Positions 27,647 to 37,247 of a stretch of DNA of 64,000 nt are shown one piece after another. The stretch lies in contig NZ_JBAWKA010000002.1 in assembly GCF_043876815.1 (NCBI RefSeq), forward strand, positions 1-64,000. The letters are read 5' to 3'. The notes below the pieces were generated by a model, which was not told where the DNA came from, did not search any database, and worked only from the letters and a program-made list of their open reading frames with translations. The stretch comes from Gaetbulibacter_A sp043876815 (GTDB taxonomy: Bacteria; Bacteroidota; Bacteroidia; Flavobacteriales; Flavobacteriaceae). Both the position numbers and the translations under genes were made by a program. The stretch's first letter is position 1. The number at the start of each line of letters is the position of its first letter.

Positions 27647-28529
27647 ACCGGTACTACTAAAGGAAACGGTGGACGGCTTGAATATTAAGCCAGATGGTAT
27701 TTATGTGGATGTAACCTTTGGTGGTGGTGGTCATAGTAAAGAAATTTTAAAACGTCTCGGTGAAGGTGGAAAATTATATGCTTTTGATCAGGACCTGGAC
27801 GCTCTTGAAAATAAAATTGATGATGACCGTTTTACGCTGATCAATGAGAATTTTAGATTCTTAAAGCGGTTTTTAAGGTTTCATGGTGTGAAACAAGTAA
27901 ATGGAATATTGGCTGATTTTGGTGTATCCTCGCATCAATTTGATGTGGCCGAGCGCGGTTTTTCAACGCGGTTTGAGGCAAAGCTAGATATGCGTATGAA
28001 TCAGGAAAGTCAATTATCTGCATACCATGTTATCAATGATTATGAGGAAGCTGATCTAAAACGCGTTTTTTACCAATATGGGGAGTTACGATCGGCCCCG
28101 GCAATGGCACGAGTCATTGTTGAAGCAAGGCAGGAAGAGCCCATTGAAACTTCAGAGCAATTAAAGGAGGTCTTGAAAAAGTTTTTACCACCGCGCCATG
28201 AGAATAAGGTTTTGGCTCAGATATATCAGGCTATTCGCATTGAAGTGAATCAGGAGCTTGAAGCTTTGAAGGAGTTTTTAAAACAAACGCCTGAAGTTTT
28301 GGTAAAAGGAGGTCGTTTAAGTGTAATCTCCTACCATTCGCTAGAAGATCGATTGGTGAAGCGCTTTATTAGAAACGGTTTGTTTGAAGGTGAGCCAGAG
28401 CGGGATATGTATGGGAATTTTGAGGTGCCGCTAAAAAAAGTAAATGGATTAGTAGTGCCTTCGGCAGAAGAGATAAAGGAAAATAACAGAGCGCGAAGTG
28501 CAAAACTTCGAATTGCAGAAAAACTGTAA
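27633..28529 (+). CDS. rsmH: 16S rRNA (cytosine-1402-N4) methyltransferase
   Basis: Methylates N4 of C1402 in the ribosomal P site with S-adenosylmethionine. The SAM loop VTFGGGGHSKEIL and the following LADFGVSSHQFD motif are conserved, and the C-terminal ISYHSLEDRLVKRF is diagnostic. The ATG at 27633 (MEYHKPVLLKETV) is chosen over three upstream in-frame ATGs (27621, 27624, 27627) because it fits the family's N-terminus. Any of these overlaps the mraZ 3' end, so translation is coupled. Confidence 0.96.
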   Translation: MEYHKPVLLKETVDGLNIKPDGIYVDVTFGGGGHSKEILKRLGEGGKLYAFDQDLDALENKIDDDRFTLINENFRFLKRFLRFHGVKQVNGILADFGVSSHQFDVAERGFSTRFEAKLDMRMNQESQLSAYHVINDYEEADLKRVFYQYGELRSAPAMARVIVEARQEEPIETSEQLKEVLKKFLPPRHENKVLAQIYQAIRIEVNQELEALKEFLKQTPEVLVKGGRLSVISYHSLEDRLVKRFIRNGLFEGEPERDMYGNFEVPLKKVNGLVVPSAEEIKENNRARSAKLRIAEKL

Positions 28530-28847
28530 ATGAAAAAGGGAATCTATAACATATTGCGTGGAACTTTTTTAGTGAGCGATGACTCCTTTAAAAACTGGCG
28601 TTTTATCATTTTCCTATCAGTTCTGGCGCTTGTTATGATTGCTAGTTCTCATAGTGCTGATAAAAAGGTTTATGAGATAGCCCGACTGAAAGAAGAGGTA
28701 AAGGAACTGCGGTCGGCTTTTTTGGATGGGCGTTCCAGACTTATGAAATTAAAAATGGAATCGAATATCATCCAGAAAATGAAAGAGAAAGGCTTATCGC
28801 CTTCAGAGATTCCGCCCAAGAGAATAATAGTTAAACCCAAACAATAA
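28530..28847 (+). CDS. ftsL: FtsL-like cell division protein
   Basis: 105 residues. A cytoplasmic N-terminus of about 25 residues, one membrane helix (about 26-43) and a periplasmic coiled coil (about 48-88, KVYEIARLKEEVKELRSAF) give the FtsL plan. FtsL forms the FtsQLB complex that activates septal peptidoglycan synthesis. Sequence identity in this family is low, so the call relies on topology and the conserved place between rsmH and ftsI. The ATG immediately follows the rsmH stop. Confidence 0.88.
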   Translation: MKKGIYNILRGTFLVSDDSFKNWRFIIFLSVLALVMIASSHSADKKVYEIARLKEEVKELRSAFLDGRSRLMKLKMESNIIQKMKEKGLSPSEIPPKRIIVKPKQ

Positions 28848-28856
28848 ACCAGAAAC

Positions 28857-30863
28857 TTGGCAGTAAACGAAAAAGGCATATTGAACCGATTGTATTTTAT
28901 AGCAGGCTGTATGTTTGTCTTCGGTTTAGCGGTTATTTTTAAATTGGTTAATATCCAGTTTCTGCAAGGCGATAAATATCGCGCTATGGTGGAACAGACA
29001 GATATTAAAAACATGACCATTCCGGCAAATCGCGGTAATGTTTATGCTTCTGATGGCAGCTTGCTGGCTACTTCCATACCCAAATACGATATAGCGATCG
29101 ACCCGGTGGTATCTTCTACTGATCTGTTTGAAATGAATATTAAGGGTTTGTGTGATTCTCTTTCAAATTATAGTGGTAAAGCTTCAAAATATTTCGAAAG
29201 AAAAATTCGAAAGGCTCGGGTGAATAAGAATCAGTTTGTGTTGCTCGAGCGAAATTTAAGTTATTCTGACTATATCCGATTTCGAAATTTTCCACTCTTA
29301 AATCGTGGTGCTATCCCTGGCGGACTCATTGTTCAGCAGACTACGAAGCGTGAATACCCTATGGGTGGGATGGCTCGTCGTACCATTGGTTATGAGCGCG
29401 AGGATGAAGATGGGAATATTACAAGACCCGGAATCGATGGGGCTTTCGGCGTAAAATATTTGAGTGGTACTAACGGGAAGCGCTGGATGCAAAAGATAGG
29501 TCCTAATAAATGGAAACCGCTAACCGATTATAATCAGGTGGAGCCTCAGGATGGTTATGATGTTTATACGACTATCGATGTAAATATTCAAGATATAGCA
29601 CATCATGCCTTATTAGAACAGCTCGATAAATATAAAGCTGATCACGGTTGTGTTGTTGTTATGGAAACCAAGACTGGCGAGATCAAGGCGATTTCTAATT
29701 TAGGTAGAAATAGTAACGGCTTGTATTATGAGCGGCTAAATTATGCAGTAGGTGAAAGTCAGGAGCCTGGTTCTACGTTCAAAACAATGGCCTTAATGGC
29801 AGCTTTGGAGGATAAGATCGTAGATACTTCAACCGTAATTGATACCAAACTGGGCTATAAAACCTTCTACGGTCGTGCTGTATATGACACTCATGGTCAT
29901 GGTAAAATTTCTGCAGCTCGTGTTTTAGAAGTCTCTTCCAATGTAGGTATAGCTACTATTATTGATGACGGATATTCAAAAAATCCGGAAAAGTTTATCG
30001 ATCATTTAAAAGAATGGCATTTGAATAAACCACTTGGGCTACCGATAATTGGAGAGGGAGATCCCATAATTCCCGAGCCTGGAGATAAGATATGGAGTAA
30101 AAATGCCCTACCATCTATGGCCTACGGGTACAACTTGAAACTAACACCATTACAGATCTTAACTTTTTATAATGCGATAGCCAATAATGGAATTATGGTA
30201 AAACCTCGCTTTATTAAAAAGGTAAAAGAACTTAATGACGAAATAGCCACCATAGACAAAGAAATTATAAACAAAAAAATATGCTCTGACAAAACGCTTA
30301 AAGAGATGCAAACTATTTTAAAGCATGTCGTTGATCGTGGAACGGGTACCTCTTTATATTCAAAACACTTCTCTATGGCCGGTAAAACGGGTACTGCCAG
30401 AACCGAATACTGGATGAAGGATTGGAACGAGAATAAGCGCTACATCTCATCTTTTACCGGGTATTTCCCAGCTGAGAACCCAAAATATTCCTGTATCGTG
30501 GTGATTTATAAGCCTAGCGTGGAAAAAGGATATTACGGGGCTGATGTAACGGGACCGGTTTTTAATAGAATCGCTCAAAAAATATTTATTGATACGCCAA
30601 ATATTGATGAAGTGGAAAGTTTGGATGTAAAAACGGCTCGTGCTGACGAACAGTATGAACAGTATTTTAATATTGCTAAGACCTATAAAACAATCATGCC
30701 TGATCTTGTTGGGCTACCTGCAATGGATGCTCTTGCACTTTTGGAAAACATGGATGTTCAGGTACGCGTGGATCTTCAGGGCGGTGGTGTCATTACTGCG
30801 CAATCAGTAAGTGCCAATCAAAAATTAAAAAATAATCAAACTGTCGTACTTAAAGCATCGTGA
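28857..30863 (+). CDS. ftsI: Septal transpeptidase FtsI (PBP3) with PASTA tail
   Basis: 668 residues. Cytoplasmic N-terminus, one transmembrane helix (about 13-33), a dimerisation (pedestal) domain (about 50-210) and a transpeptidase domain with Ser306 in STFK, SSN at 360-362 and KTG at 510-512. A single PASTA domain (about 612-668, MPDLVGLPAMDAL) closes the protein. Class B PBP that cross-links septal peptidoglycan and is the target of beta-lactams. The start is TTG at 28857, giving the family-typical MAVNEKGILNRLYF. The stop overlaps the murE GTG by four bases. Confidence 0.96.
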   Translation: MAVNEKGILNRLYFIAGCMFVFGLAVIFKLVNIQFLQGDKYRAMVEQTDIKNMTIPANRGNVYASDGSLLATSIPKYDIAIDPVVSSTDLFEMNIKGLCDSLSNYSGKASKYFERKIRKARVNKNQFVLLERNLSYSDYIRFRNFPLLNRGAIPGGLIVQQTTKREYPMGGMARRTIGYEREDEDGNITRPGIDGAFGVKYLSGTNGKRWMQKIGPNKWKPLTDYNQVEPQDGYDVYTTIDVNIQDIAHHALLEQLDKYKADHGCVVVMETKTGEIKAISNLGRNSNGLYYERLNYAVGESQEPGSTFKTMALMAALEDKIVDTSTVIDTKLGYKTFYGRAVYDTHGHGKISAARVLEVSSNVGIATIIDDGYSKNPEKFIDHLKEWHLNKPLGLPIIGEGDPIIPEPGDKIWSKNALPSMAYGYNLKLTPLQILTFYNAIANNGIMVKPRFIKKVKELNDEIATIDKEIINKKICSDKTLKEMQTILKHVVDRGTGTSLYSKHFSMAGKTGTARTEYWMKDWNENKRYISSFTGYFPAENPKYSCIVVIYKPSVEKGYYGADVTGPVFNRIAQKIFIDTPNIDEVESLDVKTARADEQYEQYFNIAKTYKTIMPDLVGLPAMDALALLENMDVQVRVDLQGGGVITAQSVSANQKLKNNQTVVLKAS

Positions 30864-32323
30864 TAGAATTAAAAGACATATTATACAAGGTCACTCTAAA
30901 CGCGGTTAAGGGAGCAACCGGTATTGTGGTTAATAATCTGCATTTCGATTCACGAAAGGTTGAAAAGGCCGATGTGTTTATAGCTATTCGTGGTCAGGTA
31001 GTTGATGGTTATGATTATGTGGATAAGGCGATAAATAAAGGAGCTTTAGTGGTTGTTTGTGAAAAATTACCGAGGGATCTGGAAACCGGAATCACTTATG
31101 TGGAGGTGGACGATTCGAGCAAGGCTCTCGCGATCATGGCTTCTAATTTCTACGGGAATCCTTCCGAGAATCTAAAACTGGTTGGGGTTACCGGAACCAA
31201 TGGTAAGACCACGGTGGCCAGTCTCTTGTATCAGTTATTCAAGAAAGCCGGATACAAAGTAGGATTATTATCCACGGTAAAAGTACTGATTGATAATAAA
31301 GAATTAAAAGCAACACATACCACTCCGGATTCGATCACCATTAATAGCCATTTAAAGCAAATGAATGATGCAGGTGTGGAGTTCTGTTTTATGGAAGTGA
31401 GTTCACATGGGATTCATCAAAATCGTACGCTGGGATTGTATTTTACCGGAGGCATATTTACAAATATCACGCACGATCATTTAGATTATCACAAAACCTT
31501 CGCGGAATACCGGAATGTTAAAAAATCTTTTTTTGATCATCTGCCAGCCAATGCTTTCGCGCTAACCAACATAGACGATAAAAATGGGTTATTCATGCTT
31601 CAAAATACGAAGGCGAAAACATTTACCTATGGTTTAAAGAGCTATGCAGATTACAAAGCTCAAATTTTAGAAAATCAATTAAGTGGTCTTTTGTTGAAGG
31701 TGAATGATAGTGAGGTCTGGACACGACTTATTGGAAATTTTAATGCCTATAACATATTAGCCGTTTACGGAACCGCTGAATTAATGGGCCTTGAAAAAGA
31801 GGAGATCCTTCGATTAATTAGCGATCTGGAAACCGTAAGTGGACGCTTTCAATATGTGATTTCGGATGATAAAATAACAGCAATTGTCGATTATGCCCAC
31901 ACGCCGGATGCGCTTAAAAATGTATTGGAAACCGTAAACAGTATCCGAACTAAGAATGAAAACTTAATTACGGTTGTTGGTTGTGGTGGAGACCGTGATA
32001 AAACAAAACGTCCAAAAATGGGCCATATCGCTTCAGCCTTGAGTACCAAGGTTATTTTCACCAGCGATAATCCGCGTACAGAAGATCCTGAAACCATTCT
32101 AAGAGAAATTGAAGTAGGGGTAGAGCCACAACATTTTAAAAAGACCTTAACTATTACGGATAGACGTCAGGCGATCAAAACAGCGTGCCAGATGGCAAAC
32201 CCGGAAGATATTATACTCATTGCCGGTAAGGGCCATGAGACCTATCAGGAGATCAATGGCGAACGCTTTGATTTTGATGATTTTAAGATCGTTCAAGAAT
32301 TTTTAAAACAAATGCAAAAATAA
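30860..32323 (+). CDS. murE: UDP-MurNAc-tripeptide synthetase
   Basis: Adds the third amino acid to UDP-MurNAc-L-Ala-D-Glu with ATP. 487 residues in the three-domain Mur ligase layout, with the P-loop GVTGTNGKTTVAS near 110-122. The motif DNPRTE at 403-408 marks specificity for meso-diaminopimelate, so this organism's peptidoglycan should be of the DAP type. The GTG start at 30860 overlaps the ftsI stop as GTGA. The last base of its stop is the first base of the mraY ATG. Confidence 0.97.
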   Translation: MIELKDILYKVTLNAVKGATGIVVNNLHFDSRKVEKADVFIAIRGQVVDGYDYVDKAINKGALVVVCEKLPRDLETGITYVEVDDSSKALAIMASNFYGNPSENLKLVGVTGTNGKTTVASLLYQLFKKAGYKVGLLSTVKVLIDNKELKATHTTPDSITINSHLKQMNDAGVEFCFMEVSSHGIHQNRTLGLYFTGGIFTNITHDHLDYHKTFAEYRNVKKSFFDHLPANAFALTNIDDKNGLFMLQNTKAKTFTYGLKSYADYKAQILENQLSGLLLKVNDSEVWTRLIGNFNAYNILAVYGTAELMGLEKEEILRLISDLETVSGRFQYVISDDKITAIVDYAHTPDALKNVLETVNSIRTKNENLITVVGCGGDRDKTKRPKMGHIASALSTKVIFTSDNPRTEDPETILREIEVGVEPQHFKKTLTITDRRQAIKTACQMANPEDIILIAGKGHETYQEINGERFDFDDFKIVQEFLKQMQK

Positions 32324-33567
32324 TGCTGTATTACTTATTTGAATATTTAGAAAAAGAGTTTCAATTTCCCGGGGCTTCGCTTTTTGGCTTTATCAGTTTT
32401 AGAGCGGCCATGGCGATGATCTTGGCCTTGCTTATTTCTACTATTTATGGTAAACGCATTATTCGATTTCTTCAAAAAAAGCAAATGGGAGAGACCATTC
32501 GCGATCTGGGTCTTGAAGGTCAGGCTGAAAAAGCGGGAACGCCAACTATGGGCGGTCTCATCATTATTTTAGCTACCCTGATTCCGGTAATCCTACTTTC
32601 AAGGTTGGAGAATATCTACATTATTTTACTCATCGTAACCACCCTGTGGATGGGAGCTATTGGCTTTTTAGACGATTATATAAAGAAATTCAAAAACGAC
32701 AAGGAAGGCTTAAAAGGGCGCTTTAAGGTTATGGGACAGGTGGTGCTTGGTCTTATTGTTGGGTTAACATTGTTTTTCCATGAAGATGTGGTGATTAAAG
32801 AGAAATTACCGCAAGAACAACAACAAGTATTGTTGGAAAAGAACCCGAATATTTCACCTTCAAAATTATTTAGTGGTGAAGAGACCAAATCGACCAAAAC
32901 TACCATTCCATTTGTAAAAAATAACGAGTTTGATTATGCGAAGATGATCACCTGGATTAGCCCGGAACTCAAAGAATATGCTTGGGTGATCTTTATTTTG
33001 ATTGCCATATTTATCATTACCGCTGTGTCCAATGGTGCGAATCTAACCGATGGTATTGATGGTCTGGCGGCAGGCTCATCAGCTATTGTGGTGCTTACTT
33101 TGGGGATTTTCACCTTCGTATCCGGTCGTATCGATTTTTCAGATTACCTGAATATTATGTACATCCCTAATGTAGGTGAAATTACTATTTATATCGCGGC
33201 ATTCGTAGGAGCCCTTATTGGGTTTTTATGGTACAATGCTTTTCCTGCACAGGTATTTATGGGCGATACAGGGAGTTTAACGATTGGTGGAATTATCGCT
33301 GTGATCGCCATTGCTGTGAGAAAGGAATTGTTGATTCCTGTATTGTGCGGCATCTTCCTTGCTGAAAATTTATCGGTTGTTATGCAGGTCAGTTGGTTTA
33401 AATACACCAGAAAAAAATTCGGTGAGGGGCGACGCATTTTCAAAATGTCCCCCTTACATCATCACTATCAAAAGTTAGGATATCATGAAAGTAAAATTGT
33501 AACCCGATTTTGGATCGTGGGCATATTACTGGCCATTCTATCGATAGTGACATTAAAAATTAGGTAA
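32323..33567 (+). CDS. mraY: Phospho-MurNAc-pentapeptide transferase
   Basis: Makes lipid I by moving phospho-MurNAc-pentapeptide to undecaprenyl phosphate in the inner membrane. The family motifs are present: GTPTMGGLIIILAT, the LDDYIKK Asp pair, NLTDGIDGLAAG and FMGDTGSLTIGG, then the HHHYQ cluster near 378-383. At 414 residues it is about 50 longer than the E. coli enzyme. The extra sequence (about 155-218) is a polar loop between two helices, predicted periplasmic. It overlaps murE by one base. Confidence 0.97.
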   Translation: MLYYLFEYLEKEFQFPGASLFGFISFRAAMAMILALLISTIYGKRIIRFLQKKQMGETIRDLGLEGQAEKAGTPTMGGLIIILATLIPVILLSRLENIYIILLIVTTLWMGAIGFLDDYIKKFKNDKEGLKGRFKVMGQVVLGLIVGLTLFFHEDVVIKEKLPQEQQQVLLEKNPNISPSKLFSGEETKSTKTTIPFVKNNEFDYAKMITWISPELKEYAWVIFILIAIFIITAVSNGANLTDGIDGLAAGSSAIVVLTLGIFTFVSGRIDFSDYLNIMYIPNVGEITIYIAAFVGALIGFLWYNAFPAQVFMGDTGSLTIGGIIAVIAIAVRKELLIPVLCGIFLAENLSVVMQVSWFKYTRKKFGEGRRIFKMSPLHHHYQKLGYHESKIVTRFWIVGILLAILSIVTLKIR

Positions 33568-33609
33568 CGATTAGTTTTCCGCTTTAGCGGAATAGAAAAA
33601 TAAATAAAA

Positions 33610-34941
33610 ATGAAGCGTTTAGTGGTACTTGGGGGAGGCGAAAGTGGTGTAGGTACAGCACTTCTGGGACAAGCAAAAGGCTACGACGTTTTTGTTTCTG
33701 ATAAGGGAAAAATAAAAGAAAAGTACAAGCACGTTCTTGAACATAATGAGATTGCATGGGAAGAAGAGCAGCATACCGAAGCTAAAATTCTGAACGCTGA
33801 TGTTGTAATGAAAAGCCCCGGAATACCTGATAAAGTTGACATTGTTGAAAAAATCAGACAACAACGAATTCAGGTTGTTTCGGAAATTGAATTTGCAGCC
33901 CGGTTTACAGATGCGACCATCGTTGCCATTACTGGTAGTAATGGGAAAACCACAACGGCATCCTTAACACATCATATTTTAAAGCAGGAATTGAATGTGG
34001 GATTGGCCGGCAATATTGGTGACAGTTTTGCCAAACAGGTTCTTGAAAAGAATTACGAGAACTATGTTTTGGAAATCAGCAGTTTTCAGCTGGATGACAT
34101 TGTTGATTTTAAGCCAAAAATTGCGGTGTTGCTCAATATTACCCCGGACCATTTAGATCGCTATGATTACAAATTTGAGAATTATATCGCTTCGAAGTTC
34201 CGAATTGCAGAGAATCAGACGAAAGATGATTATTTTATTTATGACGCGGATGACCCTGTAATAGTAAAGCATCTGGAAGATCATCCTGTACAATCAACAT
34301 TATTGCCTTTTTCACTTGAGAAATCTATTGAAAATGGCGCGTGCATTGAAAACGAAAATATTAAAATTAAAATCAATAATAGCCAAATTACTATGCCAAC
34401 AAGCAACGTTACATTAGAGGGACAACACAACTTAAAAAATGCCATGGCCGCATCAACCGTGGCACAATTATTAAGGATTCGAAAACAAACGATTCGCGAG
34501 AGTTTAGAGAACTTTCAGGGTGTGGAACATCGTTTGGAACAGGTTCTTAAAATTAATAGAGTACAGTATATAAACGACTCCAAGGCTACTAATGTGAATG
34601 CCACCTATTATGCATTGGAAAGCATGGATGCTCCAACGGTTTGGATCGTTGGCGGCGTGGATAAAGGGAATAATTATGAAGAACTATTTCCGTTCGTGAA
34701 CGAAAAGGTTAAGGCTATTATTTGTCTTGGTGTCGATAATGAGAAATTGATGAAAACTTTTGGGAATATGGTGGATATTATAATTGAAACGCAATTTATG
34801 AGTGAAGCTGTGAAGATTGCTTATAAAGTGGCTGAGGCAGGAGATAACGTATTGTTGTCGCCAGCTTGTGCCAGTTTCGACTTGTTTGAAAATTATGAAG
34901 ACCGTGGGCGTCAGTTCAAAGAAGCGGTAAGAAACCTGTAA
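33610..34941 (+). CDS. murD: UDP-MurNAc-L-alanine:D-glutamate ligase
   Basis: Adds D-glutamate to UDP-MurNAc-L-Ala with ATP. 443 residues. N-terminal nucleotide-sugar domain with GGGESGVGTAL, ATP loop ITGSNGKTTTASL (about 112-124), ITPDHLDRY in the central domain and the C-terminal ligase domain with YINDSKATN. The gap of 42 bases after mraY is the largest inside this part of the cluster, but no terminator is seen. Confidence 0.97.
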   Translation: MKRLVVLGGGESGVGTALLGQAKGYDVFVSDKGKIKEKYKHVLEHNEIAWEEEQHTEAKILNADVVMKSPGIPDKVDIVEKIRQQRIQVVSEIEFAARFTDATIVAITGSNGKTTTASLTHHILKQELNVGLAGNIGDSFAKQVLEKNYENYVLEISSFQLDDIVDFKPKIAVLLNITPDHLDRYDYKFENYIASKFRIAENQTKDDYFIYDADDPVIVKHLEDHPVQSTLLPFSLEKSIENGACIENENIKIKINNSQITMPTSNVTLEGQHNLKNAMAASTVAQLLRIRKQTIRESLENFQGVEHRLEQVLKINRVQYINDSKATNVNATYYALESMDAPTVWIVGGVDKGNNYEELFPFVNEKVKAIICLGVDNEKLMKTFGNMVDIIIETQFMSEAVKIAYKVAEAGDNVLLSPACASFDLFENYEDRGRQFKEAVRNL

Positions 34942-34953
34942 TAAAAAGATCAT

Positions 34954-36147
34954 ATGCAAACCGTATTTAAAAACATAAAAGGCGACCGACTTATCTGGGC
35001 TATTGTAGCTTTGCTGGCTATTCTGTCGTTTTTACCTGTTTATAGTGCGGCCAGTGATCTCGCCTACAGCAGGTACGACGGCAATACATTTATTGCTTTT
35101 TTAAAGCATTTTATGCATTTGCTTTTAGGTTTTGCCATCATGTATATGGTACATAAAATTCCCTACCGGTATTTTAAAGGCTTGTCGCTCATAATGATAC
35201 CTGTAGTTTTAGTGTTGTTAGTTATTACCATGATGCAAGGAACTGTTATGGGTGGTGCAAGTGCCAGCCGTTGGATAAAGATTCCGATTGTGGGGATGAG
35301 TTTCCAAACATCAACACTAGCCTCAGTAGTTTTACTAGTGTACGTGGCACGCTATATGTCGAAAATAAAAGATAAAACGATCACCTTTAAAAGTACGTTG
35401 TTGCCTTTATGGTGTCCTGTATTTTTAATATTAGGGTTGGTATTACCTTCCAATTTTTCAACGGCAGCTATCATTTTTTTAATGGTGGTGATTTTGGTGT
35501 TTCTTGCTGGATATCCGGTGCGATATTTAGTGGTTATTTTAGGTTCTGGTTTAGTGGCGCTTATGTTTTTCATTATGGTAGCCAAGTTAACCACAGGCCC
35601 CTTGAATGTTAAAGTAACCACCTGGGAAAACCGCTTAATAAATTATGCAAATAATGAAGATACTGAAGCTGATTATCAAATAGAAAAAGCAAAAATAGCT
35701 ATCGCCTCAGGTGAAATATGGGGGAAGGGCCCTGGTAAAAGTGTACAGAAACATGCCCTACCGCAATCATCCTCGGATTTTATTTTCGCAGTGATTATTG
35801 AAGAGTATGGATTACTTGGAGGGCTAGCCATAATGATCTTGTACATGTGGTTGTTATTCCGCATTGTTATTGTGGCACAAAAAGCCGACACTATGTTTGG
35901 GAAATTATTGGTGTTGGGTGTAGGATTACCTATTGTTTTTCAGGCGCTTATTAATATGGCTGTTGCTGTGGAATTATTTCCTGTAACAGGACAAACCTTA
36001 CCATTGATTAGTAGTGGGGGGACCTCTATTTGGATGACCTGTATGGCCATTGGTATCATATTGAGTGTAAGTGCGAAGCGTGAAGAAATTAAGGAACGTG
36101 AATTACAGGAGGATAATCCTCTAGAAATATTATCGGAAGCAATTTAA
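34954..36147 (+). CDS. ftsW: Septal peptidoglycan polymerase FtsW
   Basis: 397-residue SEDS-family membrane protein with about ten helices. It polymerises glycan strands from lipid II with FtsI as partner. Recognisable segments are GGASASRWIKIP (the conserved RW region), GKGPGKSVQKHALPQSSSDFIFAVIIEE and the LPLISSGGTS motif near the end. It overlaps murG by one base. The presence of an FtsI partner in the same cluster matches the usual SEDS-PBP pairing. Confidence 0.97.
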   Translation: MQTVFKNIKGDRLIWAIVALLAILSFLPVYSAASDLAYSRYDGNTFIAFLKHFMHLLLGFAIMYMVHKIPYRYFKGLSLIMIPVVLVLLVITMMQGTVMGGASASRWIKIPIVGMSFQTSTLASVVLLVYVARYMSKIKDKTITFKSTLLPLWCPVFLILGLVLPSNFSTAAIIFLMVVILVFLAGYPVRYLVVILGSGLVALMFFIMVAKLTTGPLNVKVTTWENRLINYANNEDTEADYQIEKAKIAIASGEIWGKGPGKSVQKHALPQSSSDFIFAVIIEEYGLLGGLAIMILYMWLLFRIVIVAQKADTMFGKLLVLGVGLPIVFQALINMAVAVELFPVTGQTLPLISSGGTSIWMTCMAIGIILSVSAKREEIKERELQEDNPLEILSEAI

Positions 36148-37247
36148 TGAGTCATTATAAAATCATATTATCAGGAGGAGGTACCGGGGGACATATTTAC
36201 CCGGCGATAGCTATTGCCAACGAAATTAAATCGCGTTATCCTGATGCCGAATTTTTATTTGTTGGTGCAAAAGATCGTATGGAAATGGAGAAGGTTCCAC
36301 AATCCGGATATGAGATCAAAGGCTTATGGATTTCCGGTATTCAGCGTCAGCTTACATTGAAAAACCTCTTATTCCCTTTTAAGCTATTAAGCAGTTTGTG
36401 GAAGGCTAATAAAATTGTTAGAGAATTTAAACCCGATATTGCTATCGGAACCGGCGGTTTCGCCAGTGGTCCCCTGTTGTATATAGCTAATGCTAAAAAT
36501 ATTCCGACGCTTATACAGGAACAGAACTCGTATCCGGGAATTACGAATAAATTATTGGGTAAAAAGGCCAATAAGATCTGTGTGGCCTATGATGATCTGG
36601 AGAGGTTCTTTCCTCAGGAAAAACTTATAAAAACGGGAAATCCTGTGCGTAAAAGTCTATTATCAGTAAGCGATAAACTTGTAGAAGCTAAGGACGCATT
36701 CAAATTAAAGCATGGTAAATACACGGTTCTGGTTGTCGGAGGTAGTTTGGGTGCTCGACGCATCAATGAACTTATTGAAAAAGAACTGGATTTTTTCGAC
36801 ACCCATAATGTGCAACTTATTTGGCAATGCGGGAAACTGTATTATCAGCAGTATAAAATATACAATCACACAAATAATGTTCAGGTCTATGAATTTTTAA
36901 ATAATATGGACTTGGCCTATGCTGCGGCAGATATTATTATTTCAAGGGCAGGTGCCAGCTCGGTTTCTGAGCTTTGTATTGTTGGGAAACCTGTCATATT
37001 TATACCGTCTCCTAACGTCGCGGAAGATCATCAAACCAAGAATGCCATGGCTTTGGTTAAAAATGATGCCGCCGTTATTATTAAAGAAGAAGATCTGGAT
37101 GCTGATTTTGAGAACAAATTTGCAAACTTGATTAATGCTCCCGAAAGACAAAAAGCTTTGGGAAAGAATATAAAGAAACTGGCTTTGGCCAATGCGACCA
37201 AAGACATTGTGAATGAAGTAGAAAAATTATTGAAACCTAATAAATGA
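36147..37247 (+). CDS. murG: Lipid II synthase MurG
   Basis: Transfers GlcNAc from UDP-GlcNAc to lipid I on the inner leaflet. 366 residues, GT-B fold. The N-terminal ILSGGGTGGHIYPAIAIA glycine loop, the central VLVVGGSLGARRINELI and the C-terminal ISRAGASSVSELCIVGKP nucleotide-sugar site are all intact. It overlaps ftsW by one base and murC by four bases (ATGA), so it is translationally coupled on both sides. Confidence 0.97.
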   Translation: MSHYKIILSGGGTGGHIYPAIAIANEIKSRYPDAEFLFVGAKDRMEMEKVPQSGYEIKGLWISGIQRQLTLKNLLFPFKLLSSLWKANKIVREFKPDIAIGTGGFASGPLLYIANAKNIPTLIQEQNSYPGITNKLLGKKANKICVAYDDLERFFPQEKLIKTGNPVRKSLLSVSDKLVEAKDAFKLKHGKYTVLVVGGSLGARRINELIEKELDFFDTHNVQLIWQCGKLYYQQYKIYNHTNNVQVYEFLNNMDLAYAAADIIISRAGASSVSELCIVGKPVIFIPSPNVAEDHQTKNAMALVKNDAAVIIKEEDLDADFENKFANLINAPERQKALGKNIKKLALANATKDIVNEVEKLLKPNK

